Source: Aldersonia kunmingensis
GTDB lineage: Bacteria; Actinomycetota; Actinomycetes; Mycobacteriales; Mycobacteriaceae
Length of the DNA stretch: 64,000 bases
Reading direction: 5' to 3'
Assembly (NCBI RefSeq): GCF_001646865.1
Contig: NZ_LRRB01000251.1
Span: 26,675-90,674, forward strand
The position numbers were made by a program, and so were the translations under genes. Of the stretch, positions 51,082 to 60,738 are shown one piece after another. How positions within the stretch are numbered: position 1 is the stretch's first letter; each line of letters opens with the position of its first letter. A model generated the notes under the pieces. It worked only from the letters and a program-made list of their open reading frames with translations. It was not told the origin of the DNA and did no database searches.

Positions 51082-52160
51082 GCGACAAGGCGACTGAATA
51101 TGTTGCAGCCCTATGGGTTTCGACGAGCATGCACACTCGGGGCGGCGTCGCGAGCATGGTGCGGGCGATCCGGGACACCAGGCTGTGGGACGACTGGAAC
51201 GTCCGGCATATCGCCACCCACCGCGACGGATCGCGCGCGGCAAAAATCGGGACCTACCTGACCGCGCTCATCAGCTTCGTCCGCGAAGTGCTCTGGCACC
51301 GGCCCACGGTCGTACACCTGCACATGTCTTCCTACGGCAGCTTCTACCGCAAGAGCGTCATGGTGCTGATCAGCCGCGCACTGCGGATACCGGTCATCGT
51401 GCATATGCACGGCTCGGAATTCCACGTTTTCTACGACGGCTCGCCACGACCGATCCGGCGCTACATCCGCTTCGCCCTCGAATCCGCCGACCGCGTGGTC
51501 GCGTTGGGTGAGACCTGGGCACAACGTATTTCGCTGATCGCTCCAGGCGCGCACGTCATGGTGATTCCCAACGCCGTACGACCGGGCGTGCGCGTCGCGC
51601 AGCCCGCCGCAGGCGACCCGGTGACAGCCCTGTTCCTCGGCAATATCGGTGAGCGCAAGGGCGCATTCGTTTTGCTCGATGCCTGGGCCGATCTCATGAC
51701 CGAGGCGGGCGCTACACCCGCGCGACTCGTGCTCGCCGGCGACGGTGAGGTCGAGCGGGCCGGGCAACAGGTCGCCGAACTTGGCATCGAATCTTCGGTT
51801 CAGATACGCGGCTGGGTCGACCCGCAACGCCTACCCGACCTGCTCGGGGCGGCACAGATTCTCGTGCTTCCGTCCCGCAACGAGGGACAACCGATGGCCA
51901 TCCTCGAGGCCATGGCACGCGGGCTGTGTGTCGTCGCCAGTGCGGCCGGCGGGATTCCAGAGCTGATCGACGAGGACTGCGGAGTGCTCGTTCCAGTCGG
52001 CAACCGGGCCGCGCTCACCGCGGCACTGCGCAAGGTGATCGACGATGGCGCGGAGCGAAAAGCACTGGGCGACAAGGCCTGGCATCGGATCCTCAGTGAT
52101 TTCGACGCCGACGCGATTGCCAACCGGATCAGCGATCTCTACCGCGAGGCGGCACGGTGA
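51078..52160 (+). CDS. Glycosyltransferase family 4 protein
   Basis: A 360-aa GT-B fold enzyme: VHLHMSSYGSFYRKS and IPVIVHMHGSEFH in the acceptor half, and FLGNIGERKGAFVLLDAW then LPSRNEGQPMAILEAMARGL in the donor half. The E-x7-E signature is visible in the last motif. It adds one sugar to the lipid-linked repeat at the cytoplasmic face. Its ATG overlaps the ligase/polymerase stop. Confidence 0.92.
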   Translation: MSDKATEYVAALWVSTSMHTRGGVASMVRAIRDTRLWDDWNVRHIATHRDGSRAAKIGTYLTALISFVREVLWHRPTVVHLHMSSYGSFYRKSVMVLISRALRIPVIVHMHGSEFHVFYDGSPRPIRRYIRFALESADRVVALGETWAQRISLIAPGAHVMVIPNAVRPGVRVAQPAAGDPVTALFLGNIGERKGAFVLLDAWADLMTEAGATPARLVLAGDGEVERAGQQVAELGIESSVQIRGWVDPQRLPDLLGAAQILVLPSRNEGQPMAILEAMARGLCVVASAAGGIPELIDEDCGVLVPVGNRAALTAALRKVIDDGAERKALGDKAWHRILSDFDADAIANRISDLYREAAR

Positions 52161-54487
52161 ACCGCGGCGCCGTTCGGGCCGACGAGCTTCGCCCGGAGCC
52201 GGACACCCCATCGCGTGTTCGCCGGCTGCGGGTGCTCTACCTTGTGCCCGATCTGCGTGTTGGGGGTGCCGAGCGACACGTCACCACGCTCATGCCGGGG
52301 CTCGACCCGGACCGTTTCGAGCCGTCGGTGCTGTGCATCGGCCGCGAGGGCGAACTGTTCGGCGCGCTCACCGAGGCCGGGGTTCCCGCGCTGGCACTCG
52401 GCCGGACCAAGCGACAGGCGATCGCCACCCTGCGCGAACTCGTCGGGCAGCTGCGCCGCATCCGCCCCGACGTGGTCATCGTGCGCGGCTACAACGCCGA
52501 GGGGTTGGGGCGGATCGCTGCCCGGATCGCCGGGGTGCCCCACACCGTCGTATGGGTGCATAACTGCGGCGATGCCGAGCCCCGCGGGCGTATTCGCCGT
52601 CTCACCGATCGCGTGCTCGACCGCGTGACGTCGGCGTACTTCGGCGTCGCGCAGGCCCAGATCGATTACCTGATCGACGATCTCGGCTACTCCCCGGACA
52701 AGGTGCACATCATTCACAACGGGATTGACCCGACGGGGTTCGCGCCCTCCGACGACCGGAACGCGGTGCGGGCTCTCGGTATCGGCACCGAACCGGTGGT
52801 CGGCATCCTTGCCGCACTGCGTCCTGAGAAGGACCACCTCGGCCTCCTCCAAGCCGCACGGATCGTGGTCGACGCGCGGCCCGAGGTGAAGTTTCTGTTC
52901 GTCGGCGATGGCCCGATGCGCTCCGAACTCGAACGCGAGACCGTGGCTCTCGGCCTCGAGTCCAATATCGTCTTCACCGGTTCACGCAGCGACGTCCCCG
53001 AGGTGCTGCGTGCCCTGGACGTTTTCGTCCTCGCGTCCTACAGCGTCGAGTGTTTCCCGATGGCACTGCTCGAGGCGATGGCCGCAGGGCGCCCCGCGGT
53101 GTGCACCGCGGTTGGCGGTGTGCCGGAACTGCTTGCCGACGGCGTCACCGGGCACCTTGTGCCACCGCGCGATCCGCAGGCGCTTGCCGCTGCGATCACG
53201 GCCATCCTTGCCGATCCTGTTGCCGCACAACGTATGGGTAGCGCAGCGCGCGAGCGAGTCGAGGCCGGATTCACCCTGACGCGCGCGATCACCGAAACCG
53301 AACAGGCTCTGCTTGACCTTGCCGGTCCGGCCGAGCAGGACCCCATTGACCCGGTGCGCCTCGACGTCGTACTGGATCTGACCTTCGTCGGCGGCGTGGA
53401 AGTGTTGCTGCTGCGCCTGTTTCGCGAATTCGAACCGTCGCGCGTCCGACCGCGCATCCTCTGCCTGCGCGAGTCGGGGCCACTCGCCGCCGAATTCGAG
53501 GCTGCCGGTTTCGAGGTGGTCGTCCTCGACCGCGCGGGACGCTTCGACCTGTCGACGCTGCCGAAACTCGTCGCCGAGTACCGGCGCAACCACACCGATG
53601 TCGTCCTCGTACCGCATCACCACCGTGCCGCACTGCTGCTCGGGCGTGTCGCGGCGCGACTGGCCGGCGTGCACGCCAACATCGTCGCCGCGCACGATAT
53701 GGACCTCACTGCGGTCGGCGGCCGGGTGCTGCCGAAGTGGGCAGTCGCGACACTGCGACTCTCCGACACGTTGGTGCTGCTGACACCGAGGCAGGGCGAG
53801 TACCTGCGCCGCGAGGAGGGCGTCGGCCGTGGTCTCTCCCGCGGCATCGACGAAGTCGTGATCCCGAACGGCATTGCATTACCACCGGTCCCCGGCCCGG
53901 CCGAACGAGACGCAGCCCGCGCCGAACTCGGCCTGGCCGCAGAAGATTTCGTCATCGGCATCGTCGCCCGACTCAGCCCGCAGAAGGCACACGAGGTCCT
54001 GCTCAGCGCATTCGTCCGGGTACTGGCCGAACTCCCGAGCGCCCGTCTCGTCGTGATCGGTGACGGTGGCCGCCGCGACGATTTGGAAGCTCTGGCCGCC
54101 GAACTCGGGGTCGCCGAGCACACGATTTTCACCGGCATCCGCGATGACGTCGCCGCGCTGTTGCCCGGTTTCGACGTCGCATGTTTGTCCTCGGTCCACG
54201 AAGGTGTGCCGATTGTGGTGATCGAGGCAATGGCCGCAGCACTTCCCGTCGTGGCGACGGACTGTGGTTCATTGCGCGACATGGTCGATTCGGGCGAGCA
54301 GGGGTATCTCGTTCCGGTGGGCGATTCGAACGCATTGGCACATCGGTTGATTCACATCGGCGGCGACGAGAGCCATCGCCGACAGCTCGGCAAGAACGGC
54401 CGTGCGCGTGTGGAGCGCGAGTTCGATATCGCACATACGGCCAGGGCCTACGAGCGGCTACTGACAAAACTGGGGGAACAATCGTGA
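52157..54487 (+). CDS. Two-domain glycosyltransferase (GT4-GT4 fusion)
   Basis: A 776-aa protein with two complete GT-B units. Unit 1 (about 20-390) has LVPDLRVGGAERHV and SVECFPMALLEAMAAGRPAV; unit 2 (about 400-776) has LDLTFVGGVEVLLLRLF and SSVHEGVPIVVIEAMAAALPVV. Both keep the E-x7-E type donor motif. It may add two successive sugars. GTG start overlaps the previous stop (GTGA). A bifunctional enzyme of this size is unusual next to single-domain GT4s. Confidence 0.9.
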   Translation: MNRGAVRADELRPEPDTPSRVRRLRVLYLVPDLRVGGAERHVTTLMPGLDPDRFEPSVLCIGREGELFGALTEAGVPALALGRTKRQAIATLRELVGQLRRIRPDVVIVRGYNAEGLGRIAARIAGVPHTVVWVHNCGDAEPRGRIRRLTDRVLDRVTSAYFGVAQAQIDYLIDDLGYSPDKVHIIHNGIDPTGFAPSDDRNAVRALGIGTEPVVGILAALRPEKDHLGLLQAARIVVDARPEVKFLFVGDGPMRSELERETVALGLESNIVFTGSRSDVPEVLRALDVFVLASYSVECFPMALLEAMAAGRPAVCTAVGGVPELLADGVTGHLVPPRDPQALAAAITAILADPVAAQRMGSAARERVEAGFTLTRAITETEQALLDLAGPAEQDPIDPVRLDVVLDLTFVGGVEVLLLRLFREFEPSRVRPRILCLRESGPLAAEFEAAGFEVVVLDRAGRFDLSTLPKLVAEYRRNHTDVVLVPHHHRAALLLGRVAARLAGVHANIVAAHDMDLTAVGGRVLPKWAVATLRLSDTLVLLTPRQGEYLRREEGVGRGLSRGIDEVVIPNGIALPPVPGPAERDAARAELGLAAEDFVIGIVARLSPQKAHEVLLSAFVRVLAELPSARLVVIGDGGRRDDLEALAAELGVAEHTIFTGIRDDVAALLPGFDVACLSSVHEGVPIVVIEAMAAALPVVATDCGSLRDMVDSGEQGYLVPVGDSNALAHRLIHIGGDESHRRQLGKNGRARVEREFDIAHTARAYERLLTKLGEQS

Positions 54488-55701
54488 GCGGTCACATTCT
54501 GATACTCGTCGAAAACCTTTCGGTGCCTTTCGATCGCCGCGTCTGGCAGGAGAGCCGGGCGCTTGTGGACGCGGGCTACAAGGTCAGCGTGATCTGCCCG
54601 ATGGGGACCAAGCAGGACCGCGAGGCCGAGGCAACGATCGACGGCGTGCAGATTCACCGCTACCCGCTCGCCGCGGCGAAGGGTGGCCCGGCCGGCTACC
54701 TGAAGGAGTACTCGCTGGCGCTGTGGCACACCACCCGGCTCGCGCTGAAGATCCGCAGAACCGAGCGCATCGACGTCGTCCACGCCTGCAACCCGCCCGA
54801 TGTGTTGGTCGTCGTCGCACTGATCCTGCGCGTTCTCGGCGGCACCCGATTCGTCTTCGACCAACATGATCTCGTCCCGGAACTGTTCCGGTCGCGTTTC
54901 GAGCGGGCCGGCGAATGGCTGTACTGGGCGACGCGCGTGGCCGAGCGGATCACCTACTTCTTCGCGGACGCCGTGATCTCGACCAATGAGAGCTACCGCC
55001 GGATCGCCATCGGACGCGGCGGCATGAAGCCGGAACGGGTACGCGTGGTGCGGAGTGCACCGGATCTGACCAAATTCATGCCGCGGGAACCGGATCCGGA
55101 GCTCAAGAGCGGCAAGCCCTATCTCATCGCCTATCTCGGCGTGATGGGGCCACAGGACGGCGTCGATTGTGCGCTGCGCGCACTCGCGCACCTGCGGCAC
55201 GATCTCGGCCGCGATGACGTACACGCAATCTTCATGGGCACCGGAGACGCGATCGACGACCTCATCGCCCTGCGCGAGGAACTCAAACTGACCGAGATGG
55301 TCGAGTTCACCGGTCGCGTGCCCGACGAATTCGTGCAGCGCTGCCTTTCCACCACGGATGTGTGCCTCTCCCCCGATCCGCTCAATCCGCTCAACAACCT
55401 GTCGACGATGAACAAGGTGGTCGAGTACATGGCGATGAGCCGGCCACTGGTCTCGTTCGAACTTGTCGAGGCACGCGTGTCTGCCGGCGACGCCGCCGAA
55501 TACGTTCCAGCAAACGACGAATACGCCTTCGCCGAGGCAATCGAGCGGTTGCTCGATGACCCCGAGCGGCGTGCCGAAATGGGCCGCATCGGCCGAAGCC
55601 GGGTGGAGCGGGATCTGTCGTGGGACGTTTCCCGGCAGAACCTGCTCGAGTTCTACGCCGCGGTCTTCAGCCGGATCACTCCTCGACCCGCAGCAGGATG
55701 A
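54484..55701 (+). CDS. Glycosyltransferase family 4 protein
   Basis: A 405-aa GT4. It opens with LVENLSVPFDRRVWQESRAL, the WbpY/WbuB-like N-terminal text, and has VFDQHDLVPELF mid-protein. The C-terminal half has YLGVMGPQDGVDCALRAL and PLNNLSTMNKVVEYMAMSRP. GTG overlaps the preceding stop. It is the last gene of this operon, and its 3' end overlaps the opposite-strand hydrolase by 26 nt. Confidence 0.92.
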   Translation: MSGHILILVENLSVPFDRRVWQESRALVDAGYKVSVICPMGTKQDREAEATIDGVQIHRYPLAAAKGGPAGYLKEYSLALWHTTRLALKIRRTERIDVVHACNPPDVLVVVALILRVLGGTRFVFDQHDLVPELFRSRFERAGEWLYWATRVAERITYFFADAVISTNESYRRIAIGRGGMKPERVRVVRSAPDLTKFMPREPDPELKSGKPYLIAYLGVMGPQDGVDCALRALAHLRHDLGRDDVHAIFMGTGDAIDDLIALREELKLTEMVEFTGRVPDEFVQRCLSTTDVCLSPDPLNPLNNLSTMNKVVEYMAMSRPLVSFELVEARVSAGDAAEYVPANDEYAFAEAIERLLDDPERRAEMGRIGRSRVERDLSWDVSRQNLLEFYAAVFSRITPRPAAG

Positions 55702-57097
55702 CGCCATCGCCGGCCGGAATTGTCACCTCGGACACCGTCGCCCCGTTGTTGGTGTTCGGATCCTGGGTGCCCGTGAGATGACGATAGGGACGCTCCAACA
55801 CGATCCGGCGAGGCTCGCCGGAGGTGTTGACGAGCGCGATGCCGTGCTCGAAATCCCGGCGGAACACGTCCTGGGCAGGCGATCCCGTGCCGTCGCCGCG
55901 GGACTCGGTGAGCATCTCCACGGTCGGGCTGCCCTCGAGCGGGCGGCCGAGATAGCCGCGCCCGAGGCCGCCGCCGTCCAGCTCGTCGTAGTAGGCGAAC
56001 AGGCCGTACGTCTCCCCCATGGGCGCCCAGTACCCGTTCTGCAACAACGACGCGGTCAGCAGGAACCGTGCCTTCCGGTAATCGTTCGGTGTATTTCGTA
56101 CCACCCCGCGCCGCTGATTAATGGTGAGCTCGGTACCTGGCTGCCGGAATCCGTCCGACGTGGTGCGGTCGACATACTTCGCGATTTCCTCCCGGACGTC
56201 GCGTTCGGGATCAACGGCCACGTCCGCGAAGTTCTCGTACGCCAGCCCGTCGAGGTCCGGCACCGACGGCGTGCCGTCCAATTTCTGCACCGAGGGTGTG
56301 CGGTCGCCATTGACGACGAGCACGGCGTCCGGCATGCGCTGCCGCATAATGCTTTCCGCCTCGGTCAGCCCGCGAGCGAGCGGGCCGTCGGGCCCGTAGA
56401 TTTCGTCCGCCGGCTCATCGATTCCGTCGCCGTCGATGTCCCAGTGGTCGCTATCCGCGCCGTAGATCCGGTCACCCCAGACATCGAGAAAGATGCCATC
56501 CCACAGACCGGTAGACCAGATCGTGTCGACCACCCAATTGCCTACGTACTCGGCGTAATTGCGGCCATCGACCTTCGGCGCCTCGTCGGTGAGGTTGGTC
56601 ATGATGTGGTTTGGCCACTCGTGTACCGGCTGACCGGCCGCGGTGTAGGCCAGCCATTCGCGTGGGAACGTGTCGTGCGTGGAATCGGTGAACTGCCACA
56701 GCGAGTATGCGTTGGACCAATAGTCCGGCGATCCGGTTCTTGGCATCTTGTCGACGGGATTGACGTACGCCAGCAACGTCATTCGCGGATTGCGGACACG
56801 CAGTTCGTCGAAGAAGCTGCGCGGCAGCCGATGTCCCCACTCCGCGTCGATTACGACGACGTCGTAGCGGGCGAGTTCGTCGACGGTCGGAGCGTCGTGC
56901 TGCGCGAGGTAGTAGGTACCGGTCCGCGGGAACGTCAGCGGGCCCGGATCGGCTGCCACGGCCGCCGTACGTCGCTGCGCCGCGGAGTCGCTCGCACACG
57001 CCGGCGCGACCAGCGCGATCGCCAAGCCCGCGACAAATGCCGTGACCGCCGTCCTCCTGCGCCACGTATCGCCTGCAACCGATGGGCGAGCACTCAC
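55676..57097 (-). CDS. Secreted putative glycoside hydrolase (GHL15-like)
   Basis: A 473-aa exported protein. The N-terminus has an RRR motif and a hydrophobic segment to about residue 35, then a putative TIM-barrel of the hypothetical glycosyl hydrolase family 15 type (VVVIDAEWGH, LLAYVNPVDK, LWDGIFLDVWGDRIYG). An EF-hand-like loop DIDGDGIDE suggests calcium. It may trim or release the polymer made by the locus. GTG at 57097 is the best start. It is read against its neighbours and overlaps the GT4 3' end. Confidence 0.75.
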   Translation of the reverse strand: MSARPSVAGDTWRRRTAVTAFVAGLAIALVAPACASDSAAQRRTAAVAADPGPLTFPRTGTYYLAQHDAPTVDELARYDVVVIDAEWGHRLPRSFFDELRVRNPRMTLLAYVNPVDKMPRTGSPDYWSNAYSLWQFTDSTHDTFPREWLAYTAAGQPVHEWPNHIMTNLTDEAPKVDGRNYAEYVGNWVVDTIWSTGLWDGIFLDVWGDRIYGADSDHWDIDGDGIDEPADEIYGPDGPLARGLTEAESIMRQRMPDAVLVVNGDRTPSVQKLDGTPSVPDLDGLAYENFADVAVDPERDVREEIAKYVDRTTSDGFRQPGTELTINQRRGVVRNTPNDYRKARFLLTASLLQNGYWAPMGETYGLFAYYDELDGGGLGRGYLGRPLEGSPTVEMLTESRGDGTGSPAQDVFRRDFEHGIALVNTSGEPRRIVLERPYRHLTGTQDPNTNNGATVSEVTIPAGDGVILLRVEE

Positions 57098-57230
57098 CCC
57101 TTCCAATATGCCAGAGATCCCAGGGCATCTCCGACCGCAGCCCATTCAGATAAGCGCATTCAGCTATTTCATGGTAAATATTGATTCTGTGGCACCCGTG
57201 GTGCCACCATCCCTTGCCGAAGGGGGACTC

Positions 57231-59360
57231 TTGACCAGATTATCCTGGTACACGACCCGGCTACGTTCCATGTCGCCGACTGAGGTCGCATGGCGGATCG
57301 GCAACGAGGCCCGAGACCAGCTTTCCCGCATCACTCCGGCAACCACCGATTCGGAGACGCGGCTACGCGCGGACTGCCCGGACTGGGACGCCGCACTCGA
57401 GGCGTTCCGCGCGGCCGATCGGCGGCCCGTCCTCCTCGACCGCGCACGGGCCGAGCACGTCGCCGCCAAACATCCGGCGCTCGTCGCGTCCGTGATTGCG
57501 GCGGCCGATCGCGTGGGGAACGGCCGGTTCGACTTCTTCGGCTACGGCCCGGTGCAGCTGCCCGTGCCGATCGACTGGAACTCCGATCCGATCTCGGGCG
57601 TGCAATGGCCTGCCCTGCCCGCGGCCCGGATCGACCATCGCACCGCACAGGGCGATCCGAAATGGATCTGGGAGCTCAACCGGTTGCAGCACCTGCCATG
57701 GCTCGCGCAAGCGTGGCTGTTCACCGGCGACGACACGTACGCCGCCGCCGCGTTCGAGCAGTTGGACTCGTGGCTGGAGCAGAATCCGCCGGGGCACGGC
57801 ATCGCCTGGCGGGGTGCGTTCGAGGCCGGCATCCGCGCTATCTCGGTGGCGATCGCGCTGCAGGGATTCCGGGACTCCGCGGAACTGACCCCCAAGCGCT
57901 ACCGGGCGATCGTGACGATGCTGGTCGAAAGCGCCCGTCGCTGCTGGACCCAGCGCTCGCGGTTCAGTTCGGCGAACAACCATCTGATCGGCGAACTCGC
58001 AGGCGCGGCAACGGTCGGCTTGCTGTTCCCCGAACTCGCCGACGCGGCGCGATGGGGGCGAGCGGCGGTCGACGTGCTGCGCGCCGAGGCGGACCGGCAG
58101 ATCCTGCCCGACGGTGCCGGCGCCGAACAGGCCGTCGGGTATCAGATGTTCACCGTCGAGTTGATCGGTGTCGTCGCAGCTCTGCTCGCACAGCGCGACG
58201 GAACGGCTCCACAGGAACTCACCGCCGCTGTCCGCCGCAGCACCGACTACCTCGCGGCGCTGGTGGGCGAGAATGACCCGGCGCCGCGTTACGGCGACGA
58301 CGATGAGGGCTTTGCGCTGCGACTCGGCGCCGAGCCCATCCGCACTGTGCGCGACCATCTCGGCATCGCGGCAGCACTCCTTGGCTCCGCGCTGCCCGCT
58401 CCGGTCAGTCACCGCACCATCTCCGCCCTGTGGCTGCACGCAGATGCGGAGACGAGTCACGAGGAACACATACCGGCCCGAAATCTCCACGCGCCCAACG
58501 GCGGTCTCGTGGTGCTGCGGGACGAGGGGCGGCGCATCGCGATGGACGTCGGACCACTCGGTTACCTCTCGATCGCTGCGCACGGCCACGCCGATGCACT
58601 GTCCCTCGTCCTGGCCATCGATGGCCAGGACGTGATCGGCGACCCGGGCGCAGCGAGTTACTACGGCCATCCCGAGTGGCGGCAGGTGCATCGCGGCACA
58701 CGCGCGCACGCCACCATGAGCGTCGATGGGCAGGACCAGTCCGTCATCGCGGGACCGTTCATGTGGACCAACCACGCCGACGTCCATGTCCGCGCCGTCG
58801 ATCTCGATGCCGGAATCGTGGACGCCGAGCACTTCGGATACCGGCGACTCCCCGGCCGCCCCGTGCATCGGCGGTGGCTGATCGCGCCACCGAACGAATC
58901 CACGGTCGTTGTCGTCGACCTCCTCACCGGAACCGGGGACCACGACGCTGTGGTCTCCTGGCCGCTGCACCCGACGCTCGATGTGCTCGAGTGCGCTAGC
59001 GGATTCCACGTGACCCGCGGCGGTGTGCCGGTCCTCGGCCTCTCCGCCGCAGCGACCGCGCCCCTGCGGTTCGACGCAATCCGCGGGGATACCGAAACCC
59101 ACCTCGGGTGGTGGTCGGAACGCCTGGAGAGCCGGGAGCCTGCCTGGCTGCTCGGCGCGCACACCACCGCGGCAGGTCCGGTTGCCATTGTCACCGTGCT
59201 CGATACGCACCCCAGCGAGCCGGAATCGATCACCGATACCCGGGTGGCGTTGGCGGACGGCGTGATCGAGGCGTACTGGACCGAGCGCGGCGTCGTACGC
59301 AGTTTGCGGCTGGACCTCGGACGCGACGGCACCGCTATAGCTATTTCCCAGTGGCGGTAA
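57231..59360 (+). CDS. Heparinase II/III-like polysaccharide lyase
   Basis: A 709-aa two-domain protein: an N-terminal alpha-toroid (about 1-370) and a C-terminal beta-sandwich (about 400-709). Conserved blocks of the heparinase/alginate-lyase family are present: NNHLIGE and YQMFTVEL in the toroid, HGHADALSL and GDPGAASYYG in the sandwich. These include the His/Tyr residues used in catalysis. It would cleave uronic-acid polymers. No signal peptide is seen with the TTG start at 57231, chosen for GAAGGGGG upstream; ATG at 57171 is the alternative. Confidence 0.85.
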   Translation: MTRLSWYTTRLRSMSPTEVAWRIGNEARDQLSRITPATTDSETRLRADCPDWDAALEAFRAADRRPVLLDRARAEHVAAKHPALVASVIAAADRVGNGRFDFFGYGPVQLPVPIDWNSDPISGVQWPALPAARIDHRTAQGDPKWIWELNRLQHLPWLAQAWLFTGDDTYAAAAFEQLDSWLEQNPPGHGIAWRGAFEAGIRAISVAIALQGFRDSAELTPKRYRAIVTMLVESARRCWTQRSRFSSANNHLIGELAGAATVGLLFPELADAARWGRAAVDVLRAEADRQILPDGAGAEQAVGYQMFTVELIGVVAALLAQRDGTAPQELTAAVRRSTDYLAALVGENDPAPRYGDDDEGFALRLGAEPIRTVRDHLGIAAALLGSALPAPVSHRTISALWLHADAETSHEEHIPARNLHAPNGGLVVLRDEGRRIAMDVGPLGYLSIAAHGHADALSLVLAIDGQDVIGDPGAASYYGHPEWRQVHRGTRAHATMSVDGQDQSVIAGPFMWTNHADVHVRAVDLDAGIVDAEHFGYRRLPGRPVHRRWLIAPPNESTVVVVDLLTGTGDHDAVVSWPLHPTLDVLECASGFHVTRGGVPVLGLSAAATAPLRFDAIRGDTETHLGWWSERLESREPAWLLGAHTTAAGPVAIVTVLDTHPSEPESITDTRVALADGVIEAYWTERGVVRSLRLDLGRDGTAIAISQWR

Positions 59361-59364
59361 CAAA

Positions 59365-60738
59365 ATGCACTCCAACAACGACCAAATAGCCGTGGACCCA
59401 GCGACAACGCACCACAGGCTAACTCTTAGCATCCTCGGTCTCGGCTACGTGGGTTGTGTTTCCGCGGCGTGTTTCGCCGCGCGCGGTCACGCCGTCATCG
59501 GCGTCGATGCCGACCCGAGAAAGACCGCCTTCCTCGCCGAGGGCAAGGCGCCCGTACACGAGGAGCGCATCGCGGAACTCACCGCGAAGGTAGTAGCGGA
59601 CGGCAACCTGACCGTCAGCACCGATCCGATTCGGGCCGTCCGCGACAGCGACGTGACCATGGTGTGCGTCGGCACCCCCTCGGCGCCGAACGGAAGTCTC
59701 TCCACGCAGTACCTCGAGACGGTTACCGAGCAGATCGGCGCCGCGCTACGCGAGAAGCAGGGCTGGCACGTGGTCGCCTACCGCTCCACCATGCTTCCCG
59801 GCACGTGCGAGAACCTGCTCATCCCGATTCTCGAGCGGGTCTCGGGCAAGCGGGCCGGCGTCGATTTCGGCGTCTGTGTCAATCCCGAGTTCCTGCGTGA
59901 GGGATCGAGCGTCCGTGACTTCCTCGATCCGCCCAAGACGGTCGTCGGCGAAACAGACGAGCGCAGTGGTGAACTCGTGACGCGCCTCTACGAGGGCCTG
60001 CCCGGCCCGCGGTTCCGGGTCCCGATCCGGGTCGCCGAAATGACCAAGTACGTCGACAACAGCTTCCACGCGCTCAAGGTCGGATTCGCGAACGAGATCG
60101 GCGCGGTATGCCATGCGCTCGAACTCGACTCCGCGGAACTGTTCGACATCTTCCTCGCCGACACGAAGCTCAACATCAGCCCCGCCTACCTGCGGCCCGG
60201 GTTCTCGTTCGGCGGCTCGTGCCTGCCCAAGGACGTCCGCGCGCTGAACTACACGGCTCGTCAGCACGACGTCGACGTCCCCGTCCTCGGGACCCTGCTG
60301 GCGTCGAATGAGACGCATCTGCGGCGCGCCGTCGACGATGTGGTGTCGCGCGGGCACCGCAAGGTCGGCATATTCGGCCTGTCCTTCAAGACCGGCACCG
60401 ACGACCTGCGCGAGAGCCCGATGGTGGAGCTGGCCGAACGGCTCGTCGGTAAGGGCTACGACGTGCGGATCTACGATGCGAACGTCGCGATGTCGCGGCT
60501 GATCGGCGCCAACCGGGCCTTCATCGAGCAGCGCCTCCCCCATCTCGGCGACGTGTTGAGCGGCGACATCGACGAGGTCATCGCGCACTCCGAGACCTAC
60601 GTCGTCGGCTCGAAGGAACCGCAGGTGGTGAGCGCGATCGAAAACCTCGACGACGACGCTCAGATCCTGGACCTCGTGCGCCTGCCCGACGCAGCGAAGC
60701 TGCGCGAGCGGTCGGGATATCGAGGTATCGGCTGGTGA
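59365..60738 (+). CDS. Nucleotide-sugar dehydrogenase, AlgD (GDP-mannose) type
   Basis: A 457-aa NAD-dependent dehydrogenase that oxidises the C6 alcohol of a nucleotide sugar to a uronate. NAD motif GLGYVGCV; PEFLREGSSVRDF; KYVDNSFHALKVGFANEIG; catalytic cysteine in GGSCLPKDVRAL; C-terminal SFKTGTDDLRESP. The wording matches AlgD GDP-mannose dehydrogenase better than UDP-glucose dehydrogenase, so the product is probably GDP-mannuronate. It starts 4 nt after the lyase gene. Confidence 0.88.
   Translation: MHSNNDQIAVDPATTHHRLTLSILGLGYVGCVSAACFAARGHAVIGVDADPRKTAFLAEGKAPVHEERIAELTAKVVADGNLTVSTDPIRAVRDSDVTMVCVGTPSAPNGSLSTQYLETVTEQIGAALREKQGWHVVAYRSTMLPGTCENLLIPILERVSGKRAGVDFGVCVNPEFLREGSSVRDFLDPPKTVVGETDERSGELVTRLYEGLPGPRFRVPIRVAEMTKYVDNSFHALKVGFANEIGAVCHALELDSAELFDIFLADTKLNISPAYLRPGFSFGGSCLPKDVRALNYTARQHDVDVPVLGTLLASNETHLRRAVDDVVSRGHRKVGIFGLSFKTGTDDLRESPMVELAERLVGKGYDVRIYDANVAMSRLIGANRAFIEQRLPHLGDVLSGDIDEVIAHSETYVVGSKEPQVVSAIENLDDDAQILDLVRLPDAAKLRERSGYRGIGW

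Noticed and set aside
57363..59432. 689-codon minus-strand frame over the heparinase-like gene
   Set aside because: The plus-strand frame has clear lyase motifs; the opposite one has none.
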